Assembly (NCBI GenBank): GCA_965227935.1 | Contig: CBDDGS010000055.1 | Coordinates: 2,356,001-2,420,000 of the forward strand | Reading direction: 5' to 3' | DNA: 64,000 nucleotides | Source of the DNA: JAWPMT01 sp965227935 | Lineage (GTDB): Bacteria > Bacteroidota > Bacteroidia > Cytophagales > Cyclobacteriaceae | Shown here: positions 18,701 through 23,040 of the stretch, in pieces | Numbering within the stretch: position 1 is the stretch's first letter | How the letters are laid out: every line of letters starts with the position of its first letter | Made by a program: the position numbers and the translations under genes | The notes under the pieces: model-generated | The model's database searches: none | Told to the model about the DNA's origin: nothing | Seen by the model: only the letters and a program-made list of their open reading frames with translations

Positions 18701-20944
18701 TCCCGGATCATTGTTGACACTGACGTCGGCGGCACACGCGATGGTAGGTGCTTCGTTGTCAGTGACGGTGACCTCGAAGGAACAGGTGGCGGTGTTACCT
18801 GCGGCATCTGTGACGACGAAGGTGTTGGTGGTTGTCCCTACAGGGAAGGTTGAGCCAGAAGGTAATCCGGCGGTTTGAGTGGTTGTTACCCCAACGCAAT
18901 TATCTGTGCCAATCGGCGTGGTATAGGTAACGACCGCACCGCATACGTCTGGATCGTTATTCACACTGATATCAGCAGGGCAGGTGATGGTTGGATCCTC
19001 GGTGTCGTTGATGGTGATGGTCTGTGTGACATCTGTGAAGTTGCCACAGTCATCTGCCACTCTGTAGGTCCTGGTTATCGTCTCGGGAGACACATTGCCA
19101 TCTGAGACATCACTTACATGCGTCACGGTAAGAACAGCAGTGCAATTGTCCATTGCTGAGACGATGGAGATGTCCACTGGCGGTACATTTTCGTTGCAGT
19201 CGACAAAGACATCGCCGATAGGATCAACAGTAGGCGCAACATCATCGATGATGGTGATGGTCTGTGTGGAAGTGCTTGCGTTGCCACACTCATCGGTGAA
19301 TGTCCATGTACGTGTGATGATGAGTGGATTGCCGACACAGCCTGTAGCGCCATTGTTGGTTTCGGTGACGACACCGAGGATATCATCGTCTGAGCACTCG
19401 TCGGTTGCGAGCAGGTCGACGGGCATAGTGACATCATCGATGCAGGCGAGGGTGACATTGGCAGGAGGTGCGGGCGGAGTCGGGGGAGTAGTATCCTCGA
19501 TGGTGAATGTGGCAGTCGTAGAGATGGCGTTGTTACAGGCATCAGTGGCGGTGAAGGTCACTTCGATGACTTCAGTGTTTCCACAGAAGGAGACATTTCC
19601 GGGATCTGTAATGTCGAAAGACCATGTGACGGGACCGCAGAGGTCAGCCGCGGCAGCGAGTCCGTTGAGGTCTATCCAGTTATCGAAAGCGTCTTCGCTG
19701 TCTTCATCACATTCTACGGTGATGTCCTGTGCAGGTGAGAGGAGTACAGGTGCTGTATTGTCGATGATGGAGATGATCTGTACGGCTGTAGCTGTATTTC
19801 CACAATCATCTGTTGCTGTCCATGTACGGGTGATGTTGCTTTCATTGTCACAGACGCCAGGCGTGACGGTATCGGCGTAGGTGACGTCGACATCTGTATC
19901 GCAGTTGTCGGTAGCGGTTGCCTGTCCGGTGTTTGTTGGTAGCTCAGAGTCATTACAGGCGATGGTGACATCTGCAGGAGCCGTGATGACGGGATTGACA
20001 TCATCGATGATGGTGATGGTCTGTGTGGAAGTGCTTGCGTTGCCACACTCATCGGTGAATGTCCATGTACGTGTGATGATGAGCGGATTGCCGACACACC
20101 CTGTAGCGCCATTGTTGGTTTCGGTGACGACACCGAGGATATCATCGTCTGAGCACTCGTCGGTAGCGAGCAGGTCGACGGGCATAGTGACATCATCGAT
20201 GCAGGCGAGGGTGACATTGGCAGGAGGTGCGGGCGGAGTCGGAGGAGTAGTATCCTCGATGGTGAATGTGGCAGTCGTAGAGATGGCGTTGTTACAGGCA
20301 TCGGTGGCGGTGAAGGTCACTTCGATGACTTCAGTGTTTCCACAGAAGGAGACATCTCCGGGATCTGTAATGTCGAAAGACCATGTGACGGGACCGCAGA
20401 GGTCAGCCGCTGCGGCGAGTCCGTTGAGGTCTATCCAGTTATCGAAAGCGTCTTCACTGTCTTCATCACATTCTACGGTGATGTCCTGTGCAGGTGAGAG
20501 GAGTACAGGTGCTGTATTGTCGATGATGGAGATGATCTGTACGGCTGTAGCTGTATTTCCACAATCATCCGTTGCTGTCCATGTACGGGTGATGTTGCTT
20601 TCATTGTCACAGACGCCAGGCGTGACGGTATCGGCGTAGGTGACGTCGACATCTGTATCGCAGTTGTCGGTAGCGGTTGCCTGTCCGGTGTTTGTAGGTA
20701 GGTCTGACTCATTACAGGCGATGGTGACATCTGCAGGGGCCGTGATGACGGGATTGACATCATCGATGATGGTGATGGTCTGTGTGGAAGTGCTTGCGTT
20801 GCCACACTCATCGGTGAATGTCCATGTACGTGTGATGATGAGTGGACTGCCGACACACCCTGTAGCGCCATTGTTGGTTTCGGTGACGACACCGAGGATA
20901 TCATCGTCTGAGCACTCGTCGGTTGCGAGCAGGTCAACGGGCAT
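767..20944 (-). CDS. Giant HYR-repeat surface protein, downstream part after a frameshift (C-terminal, T9SS-sorted)
   Basis: In-frame continuation (about 6725 residues) of the giant secreted protein whose N-terminus is at 25874; this reading frame stays open up to 21061, but the true frame is entered at about 20944. Domains in order: remaining copies of a 253-aa HYR-type module, a divergent HYR domain, exactly 58 copies of an 82-aa HYR repeat (19006 to 4739), about five single HYR-like domains, a carbohydrate-binding-like insert (about 3594-3030), and two pairs of IHTSCS modules (about 2775-2125 and 1862-1195). The end is a T9SS type A sorting domain (AYPNPF, then LEVYNMTGK, then GTYLYKL, then FLIPVK). 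HYR repeats are immunoglobulin-like extracellular modules, so adhesion or matrix building at the cell surface is the likely role. With the upstream part it would make about 8,370 residues. As written, this part has no start or signal of its own and would not be exported unless the frameshift is an error, is corrected or is programmed. Confidence 0.85.
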   Translation of the reverse strand: MPVDLLATDECSDDDILGVVTETNNGATGCVGSPLIITRTWTFTDECGNASTSTQTITIIDDVNPVITAPADVTIACNESDLPTNTGQATATDNCDTDVDVTYADTVTPGVCDNESNITRTWTATDDCGNTATAVQIISIIDNTAPVLLSPAQDITVECDEDSEDAFDNWIDLNGLAAAADLCGPVTWSFDITDPGDVSFCGNTEVIEVTFTATDACNNAISTTATFTIEDTTPPTPPAPPANVTLACIDDVTMPVDLLATDECSDDDILGVVTETNNGATGCVGNPLIITRTWTFTDECGNASTSTQTITIIDDVNPVITAPADVTIACNDSELPTNTGQATATDNCDTDVDVTYADTVTPGVCDNESNITRTWTATDDCGNTATAVQIISIIDNTAPVLLSPAQDITVECDEDSEDAFDNWIDLNGLAAAADLCGPVTWSFDITDPGNVSFCGNTEVIEVTFTATDACNNAISTTATFTIEDTTPPTPPAPPANVTLACIDDVTMPVDLLATDECSDDDILGVVTETNNGATGCVGNPLIITRTWTFTDECGNASTSTQTITIIDDVAPTVDPIGDVFVDCNENVPPVDISIVSAMDNCTAVLTVTHVSDVSDGNVSPETITRTYRVADDCGNFTDVTQTITINDTEDPTITCPADISVNNDPDVCGAVVTYTTPIGTDNCVGVTTTQTAGLPSGSTFPVGTTTNTFVVTDAAGNTATCSFEVTVTDNEAPTIACAADVSVNNDPGVCGAVVTYDDPMTSDNCPGQTWVQTAGLPSGATFPVGTTTNTFVVTDAAGNTATCSFEVTVSDNEAPTIACAADVSVNNDPGVCGAVVTYDDPMTTDNCPGQTWVQTAGLPSGATFPVGTTTNTFVVTDAAGNTATCSFEVTVSDNEAPTIACAADVSVDNDPGVCGAVVTYSDPATTDNCPGQTWVQTAGLPSGATFPVGTTTNTFVVTDAAGNTATCSFEVTVTDNEAPTIACAADVSVNNDPGVCGAVVTYDDPMTTDNCPGQTWVQTTGLPSGATFPVGTTTNTFVVTDAAGNTATCSFEVTVTDNEAPTIACAADISVNNDPGVCGAVVNYSDPATTDNCPGQTWVQTAGLPSGSTFPVGTTTNTFVVTDAAGNTATCSFEVTVTDNEAPTIACAADVSVNNDPGVCGAVVTYDDPMTTDNCPGETWVQTTGLPSGATFPVGTTTNTFVVTDAAGNTATCSFEVTVTDNEAPTIACAADVSVNNDPGVCGAVVTYDDPMTTDNCPGETWVQTTGLPSGATFPVGTTTNTFVVTDAAGNTATCSFEVTVTDNEAPTIACASDVSVNNDPGVCGAVVTYDDPMTTDNCPGQTWVQTAGLPSGSTFPVGTTTNTFVVTDAAGNTATCSFEVTVTDNEAPTISCAADVSVNNDPGVCGAVVTYDDPMTTDNCPGETWVQTAGLPSGATFPVGTTTNTFVVTDAAGNTATCSFEVTVSDNEAPTIACAADISVNNDPGVCGAVVTYSDPATTDNCPGQTWVQTAGLPSGATFPIGTTTNTFVVTDAAGNTATCSFEVTVSDNEAPTIACAADVSVNNDPGVCGAVVTYDDPMTTDNCPGQTWVQTAGLPSGATFPVGTTTNTFVVADAAGNTATCSFEVTVSDNEAPTITCPADISVNNNPGVCGAVVTYSDPATTDNCPGQTWVQTAGLPSEATFPVGTTTNTFVVTDAAGNTATCSFEVTVTDNEAPTIACAADVSVNNDPGVCGAVVTYDDPMTTDNCPGETWVQTTGLPSGATFPVGTTTNTFVVTDAAGNTATCSFEVTVSDNEAPTIACAADISVNNDPGVCGAVVTYDDPMTTDNCPGQTWVQTAGLPSGATFPVGTTTNTFVVTDAAGNTATCSFEVTVSDNEAPTIACAADISVNNDPGVCGAVVTYDDPMTTDNCPGETWVQTTGLPSGATFPVGTTTNTFVVTDAAGNTATCSFEVTVTDNEAPTIACASDVSVNNDPGVCGAVVTYDDPMTTDNCPGQTWLQTAGLPSGSTFPVGTTTNTFVVTDAAGNTATCSFEVTVSDNEAPTIACASDVSVNNDPGVCGAVVTYDDPMTTDNCPGQTWVQTAGLPSGATFPVGTTTNTFVVTDAAGNTATCSFDVTVSDNEAPTIACAADVSVNNDPGVCGAVVTYDDPMTTDNCPGQTWVQTAGLPSGATFPVGTTTNTFVVTDAAGNTATCSFDVTVSDNEAPTIACAADVSVNNDPGVCGAVVTYDDPMTSDNCPGQTWVQTAGLPSGSTFPVGTTTNTFVVTDAAGNTATCSFEVTVSDNEAPTIACAADVSVNNDPGVCGAVVTYDDPMTSDNCPGQTWVQTAGLPSGSTFPVGTTTNTFVVTDAAGNTATCSFEVTVTDNEAPTIACAADVSVDNDPGVCGAVVTYSDPATTDNCPGQTWVQTAGLPSGSTFPVGTTTNTFVVTDAAGNTATCSFEVTVTDNEAPTIACAADVSVNNDPGVCGAVVTYDDPMTTDNCPGQTWVQTAGLPSGSTFPVGTTTNTFVVTDAAGNTATCSFEVTVTDNEAPTIACADDVSVNNDPGVCGAVVTYDDPMTTDNCPGQTWVQTAGLPSGATFPVGTTTNTFVVTDAAGNTATCSFEVTVTDNEAPTIACAADVSVNNDPGVCGAVVTYDDPMTTDNCPGETWVQTTGLPSGATFPVGTTTNTFVVTDAAGNTATCSFEVTVTDNEAPTIACAADVSVNNDPGVCGAVVTYDDPMTTDNCPGQTWVQTAGLPSGSTFPVGTTTNTFVVTDAAGNTATCSFEVTVTDNEAPTIACAADVSVNNDPGVCGAVVTYDDPMTTDNCPGQTWVQTAGLPSGATFPVGTTTNTFVVTDAAGNTATCSFEVTVTDNEAPTIACAADVSVNNDPGVCGAVVTYDDPMTTDNCPGQTWVQTAGLPSGATFPVGTTTNTFVVTDAAGNTATCSFEVTVTDNEAPTIACAADVSVNNDPGVCGAVVTYDDPMTTDNCPGQTWVQTAGLPSGATFPVGTTTNTFVVTDAAGNTATCSFEVTVTDNEAPTIACAADVSVNNDPGVCGAVVTYDDPIGTDNCPDVTTVQTTGLPSGATFPVGTTTNTFVVTDAAGNTATCSFEVTVTDNEAPTISCAADVSVNNDPGVCGAVVTYDDPMTTDNCPGQTWVQTAGLPSGSTFPVGTTTNTFVVTDAAGNTATCSFDVTVTDNEAPTIACAADVSVNNDPGVCGAVVTYDDPMTTDNCPGQTWLQTAGLPSGSTFPVGTTTNTFVVTDAAGNTATCSFEVTVTDNEAPTIACADDVSVNNDPGVCGAVVTYDDPMTTDNCPGETWVQTTGLPSGATFPVGTTTNTFVVTDAAGNTATCSFEVTVTDNEAPTIACASDVSVNNDPGVCGAVVTYDDPMTTDNCPGQTWVQTAGLPSGATFPVGTTTNTFVVTDAAGNTATCSFDVTVSDNEAPTIACAADVSVNNDPGVCGAVVTYDDPMTTDNCPGQTWVQTAGLPSGATFPVGTTTNTFVVTDAAGNTATCSFEVTVSDNEAPTIACAADVSVNNDPGVCGAVVTYDDPMTSDNCPGQTWVQTAGLPSGSTFPVGTTTNTFVVTDAAGNTATCSFEVTVTDNEAPTIACAADVSVNNDPGVCGAVVTYSDPATTDNCPGQTWVQTAGLPSGSTFPVGTTTNTFVVTDAAGNTATCSFEVTVTDNEAPTIACAADVSVNNDPGVCGAVVTYSDPATTDNCPGQTWVQTAGLPSGSTFPVGTTTNTFVVTDAAGNTATCSFDVTVTDNEAPTIACAADVSVNNDPGVCGAVVTYDDPMTTDNCPGQTWVQTAGLPSGSTFPVGTTTNTFVVTDAAGNTATCSFEVTVTDNEAPTIACAADVSVNNDPGVCGAVVTYTTPIGTDNCPGVTTVQTTGLPSGATFPVGTTTNTFVVTDAAGNTATCSFEVTVTDNEAPTISCAADVSVNNDPGVCGAVVTYSDPATTDNCPGQTWVQTTGLPSGATFPVGTTTNTFVVTDAAGNTATCSFDVTVTDNEAPTIACAADVSVNNDPGVCGAVVTYSDPATTDNCPGQTWVQTTGLPSGATFPVGTTTNTFVVTDAAGNTASCSFEVTVTDNEAPTIACAADVSVNNDPGVCGAVVTYSDPATTDNCPGQTWVQTTGLPSGATFPVGTTTNTFVVTDAAGNTATCSFEVTVTDNEAPTIACDADVSVNNDPGVCGAVVTYDDPMTTDNCPGQTWVQTAGLPSGSTFPVGTTTNTFAVTDAAGNTATCSFEVTVTDNEAPTIACAADVSVNNDPGVCGAVVTYSDPATTDNCPGQTWVQTAGLPSGATFPVGTTTNTFVVTDAAGNTATCSFEVTVSDNEAPTIACAADISVNNDPGVCGAVVTYSDPATTDNCPGQTWVQTAGLPSGSTFPVGTTTNTFVVTDAAGNTATCSFEVTVTDNEAPTIACAADVSVNNDPGVCGAVVTYDDPMTTDTCPGQTWVQTAGLPSGATFPVGTTTNTFVVTDAAGNTATCSFEVTVTDNEAPTIACAADISVNNDPGVCGAVVTYDDPMTTDNCPGQTWVQTTGLPSGATFPVGTTTNTFVVTDAAGNTATCSFEVTVTDNEAPTIACAADVSVNNDPGVCGAVVTYDDPMTTDNCPGQTWVQTAGLPSGSTFPVGTTTNTFVVTDAAGNTATCSFEVTVTDNEAPTIACAADVSVNNDPGVCGAVVTYDDPMTSDNCPGQTWVQTAGLPSGATFPVGTTTNTFVVTDAAGNTATCSFEVTVSDNEAPTIVCAADVSVNNDPGVCGAVVTYDDPMTTDNCPGQTWVQTAGLPSGSTFPVGTTTNTFVVTDAAGNTATCSFEVTVTDNEAPTIACAADVSVNNDPGVCGAVVAYDDPMTTDNCPGQTWVQTAGLPSGSTFPVGTTTNTFVVTDAAGNTATCSFEVTVSDNEAPTIACAADVSVNNDPGVCGAVVTYDDPMTTDNCPGQTWVQTAGLPSGSTFPVGTTTNTFVVTDAAGNTATCSFEVTVTDNEAPTIACAADVSVNNDPGVCGAVVTYDDPMTTDNCPGQTWVQTAGLPSGSTFPVGTTTNTFVVTDAAGNTATCSFEVTVTDNEAPTIACAADVSVNNDPGVCGVVVTYDDPMTTDNCPGQTWVQTAGLPSGSTFPVGTTTNTFVVTDAAGNTATCSFEVTVTDNEAPTIACAADVSVNNDPGVCGAVVTYDDPMTSDNCPGQTWVQTAGLPSGSTFPVGTTTNTFVVTDAAGNTATCSFEVTVSDNEAPTIVCAADVSVNNDPGVCGAVVTYDDPMTTDNCPGQTWVQTAGLPSGSTFPVGTTTNTFVVTDAAGNTATCSFEVTVTDNEAPTIACAADVSVNNDPGVCGAVVAYDDPMTTDNCPGQTWVQTAGLPSGSTFPVGTTTNTFVLTDAAGNTATCSFEVTVTDNEAPMITNPASDLTVECDGSGNGADLQTWLDTQGGAEATDNCNIIGWSDDFTGLTDDCGLTGSAIVTFTVIDDFGNASTTTATFTIVDTTPPAVAPLAALTVECPEDVPAADISIVNASDICSALTVTFIGDVSDGESCAETLTRTYRVTDACGNFTEVNQTIIIDDTTPPVLKDGAEIPSGEMNIVACYSEIPTGPTASEIADLYEDNCGGVHVEKNGAPSGNDCSWNVTYTYSIFDDCDNFADQIEISYSGGDTESPTLIIPDDVTVFGCDIDNANVGTATATDNCATQPIITYVDDEDGLNDCPGVILRTWTAEDACGNKTSAIQTITTIDEEAPVLVGVPDDVTLDCGEAPPIPNVTAYDTCDPNVEVTFSESSENTMEDVYVKNHSFEHPSLPNCEWSSNISGWKKGYYKTKYPGQWKLSNSSFAGAYNNPASYGYGGVAPDGDNIMYTISKWGYVRGLSQVLSETLAPDKNYTLTVLVGNPSPYNEGAGPDYRIELVAGGVVVATISGASPANDSYWLPIGLQYNSNDNPELHGEKLEIRLLAEEFHKGWELNFDRVKLKTSGESEILTRTWTAVDACGNTTTESQVIQVQEDTEPPMLTCPPDVSLSCDDTDIDPSNTGMATAEDNCGVADITYTDVFKPNTPEEGFSCACEGGMVTLTVQYDGPANATVEAFYDSGEPLATFNNVQPGDWLTVDATSIGEDKLKSNTSFYVNGGPELEIHTSCSKYILGRVVGELTVIGWTDRYGSTCDQSVAPIEDCDCDGGMIELSVRYDGPAGATVNAFYYRDELLGTFTNVQPGDTLTVISWTVGENKLKSNTTFMVEGGHEREFHTSCSKDITGQTIGEFTVVGWLDGDGQYCGYTEVAGDNGTSSTIIRTWKATDINGNESTCKQIIEIEGDQTPPAIECPADVTLACGDDNIDPSYTGMATATDNCDENLLISYSDAPLNTTEPGGCDCKGGMVTLTVQYNGPAGGKVTVYYDYKKKLATFHNVQPGEYLTVDARHIGKDKLKSYTSFYVNHGRERKIHTSCSRYILGQVVGEFTVKGWTDRYGNTCDSSQPPVESCECDKGMLELSVVYDGPAGAMVKVFYKSRRTLATFTDVQPGDTLSVNAWAVGMDKLKSRTTFEVNRKRKREIHTSCSQDIQGLTVGEFTVIGWLDGKGQVCGYSTIVNDEIEDCQDIARTWTATDSQGNSSSCVQEIHFEQPASRVMTPGSNEEEELAKGQVEVETLSVKAYPNPFVSNVYIDFVVPQTTRVKLEVYNMTGKLVVTLFDDIADPNVVYNNLFDVTNLSKGTYLYKLTAGDKTKTAFLIPVK
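4739..19006 (-). repeat. 58 tandem copies of a 246-bp HYR-encoding repeat
   Basis: The first unit begins at the GAC codon of DTEDP (19006-19004) and the last ends just before the GAC of DNEAPM (4738-4736). The span of 14,268 bp is exactly 58 x 246 bp with no indel. The unit encodes 82 residues: DNEAPTIACAAD, then SVNNDPGVCGAVVTY, DNCPGQTWVQTAGLPSG, TFPVGTTTNTFVVTD, then AAGNTATCSFEVTV. Units differ mostly by a few alternative states (DDPMTT or SDPATT, A or T before GL, GA or GS before TF, T or S before DNE), shuffled along the array, which suggests gene conversion and unequal exchange. Confidence 0.95.
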
Positions 20945-23040
20945 AGATGACATCATCGATGCAGGCGAGGGTGACATTGGCAGGAGGTGCGGGCGGAGTC
21001 GGAGGAGTAGTATCCTCGATGGTGAATGTGGCAGTCGTAGAGATGGCGTTGTTACAGGCATCGGTGGCAGTGAAGGTCACTTCGATGACTTCAGTGTTTC
21101 CACAGAAGGAGACATCTCCGGGATCTGTAATGTCGAATGTCCATGTGACGGGACCGCAGAGGTCAGCCGCTGCGGCGAGTCCGTTGAGGTCTATCCAGTT
21201 ATCGAAAGCGTCTTCACTGTCTTCATCACATTCTACGGTGATGTCCTGTGCGGGTGAAAGGAGTACAGGTGCTGTATTGTCGATGATGGAGATGATCTGT
21301 ACGGCTGTAGCTGTATTTCCACAATCATCTGTTGCTGTCCATGTACGGGTGATGTTGCTTTCATTGGCACAGACGCCAGGCGTGACGGTATCGGCGTAGG
21401 TGACGTCGATATCTGTATCGCAGTTGTCGGTAGCGGTTGCCTGTCCGGTGTTTGTAGGTAGGTCTGACTCATTACAGGCGATGGTGACATCTGCGGGGGC
21501 AGTGATGACGGGATTGACATCATCGATGACGGTGATGGTCTGTGTGGAAGTGCTTGCGTTGCCACACTCGTCGGTGAATGTCCATGTACGTGTAATGATG
21601 AGCGGATTGCCGACACACCCTGTAGCGCCATTGTTGGTTTCGGTGACGACACCGAGGATATCATCGTCTGAGCACTCGTCGGTAGCGAGCAGGTCGACGG
21701 GCATAGTGACATCATCGATGCAGGCGAGGGTGACATTGGCAGGAGGTGCGGGCGGAGTCGGAGGAGTAGTATCCTCGATGGTGAATGTGGCAGTCGTAGA
21801 GATGGCGTTGTTACAGGCATCGGTGGCGGTGAAGGTCACTTCGATGACTTCAGTGTTTCCACAGAAGGAGACATCTCCGGGATCTGTAATGTCGAAAGAC
21901 CATGTGACGGGACCGCAGAGGTCAGCCGCTGCGGCGAGTCCGTTGAGGTCTATCCAGTTATCGAAAGCGTCTTCACTGTCTTCATCACATTCTACGGTGA
22001 TGTCCTGTGCAGGTGAGAGGAGTACAGGTGCTGTATTGTCGATGATGGAGATGATCTGTACGGCTGTAGCTGTATTTCCACAATCATCTGTTGCTGTCCA
22101 TGTACGGGTGATGTTGCTTTCATTGTCACAGACGCCAGGCGTGACGGTATCGGCGTAGGTGACGTCGACATCTGTATCGCAGTTGTCGGTAGCGGTTGCC
22201 TGTCCGGTGTTTGTAGGTAGGTCTGACTCATTACAGGCGATGGTGACATCTGCAGGGGCCGTGATGACGGGATTGACATCATCGATGACGGTGATGGTCT
22301 GTGTGGAAGTGCTTGCGTTGCCACACTCATCGGTGAATGTCCATGTACGTGTGATGATGAGTGGATTGCCGACGCACCCTGTAGCGCCATTGTTGGTTTC
22401 GGTGACGACACCGAGGATATCATCGTCTGAGCACTCGTCGGTAGCGAGCAGGTCGACGGGCATAGAGACATCATCGATGCAGGCGAGGGTGACATTGGCA
22501 GGAGGTGCGGGCGGAGTCGGAGGAGTAGTATCCTCGATGGTGAATGTGGCAGTCGTAGAGATGGCGTTGTTACAGGCATCGGTGGCGGTGAAGGTCACTT
22601 CGATGACTTCAGTGTTTCCACAGAAGGAGACATCTCCGGGATCGGTAATGTCGAAAGACCATGTGACGGGACCGCAGAGGTCAGCTGCTGCAGCGAGTCC
22701 GTTGAGGTCTATCCAGTTATCGAAAGCGTCTTCACTGTCCTCGTCACATTCTACGGTGATGTCCTGTGCAGGTGAGAGGAGTACAGGTGCTGTATTGTCG
22801 ATGATGGAGATGATCTGTACGGCTGTAGCTGTATTTCCACAATCATCTGTTGCTGTCCATGTACGGGTGATGTTGCTTTCATTGGCACAGACGCCAGGCG
22901 TGACGGTATCGGCGTAGGTGACGGTGACATCTGTATCGCAGTTGTCGGTAGCGGTCGCCTGTCCGGTGTTTGTAGGTAGGTCTGACTCATTACAGGCGAT
23001 GGTGACATCTGCAGGAGCCGTGATGACGGGATTGACATCA
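19241..23040 (-). repeat. Five tandem copies of a 759-bp (253-aa) composite HYR module
   Basis: Equivalent landmarks recur every 759 bp, except one interval of 760 bp that contains the extra base near 20947. Each unit encodes three Ig/HYR-type domains: NPVITAPADVTIAC with TRTWTATDDCGN; APVLLSPAQDITVECDEDSE with FTATDACNN; and PPANVTLACIDDV with TRTWTFTDECGN. Copies are close to identical at DNA level. Boundaries are approximate because the unit phase is arbitrary. Confidence 0.9.

Noticed and set aside
4739..19006. CRISPR array or satellite DNA
   Set aside because: Period 246 bp with no spacer structure; the whole unit is coding in one frame and part of a longer protein.
4713..19880. Dozens of plus-strand open frames of 60-81 codons recurring every 246 bp
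   Set aside because: They are antisense shadows of the minus-strand HYR repeat; their regularity only reflects repeat periodicity.
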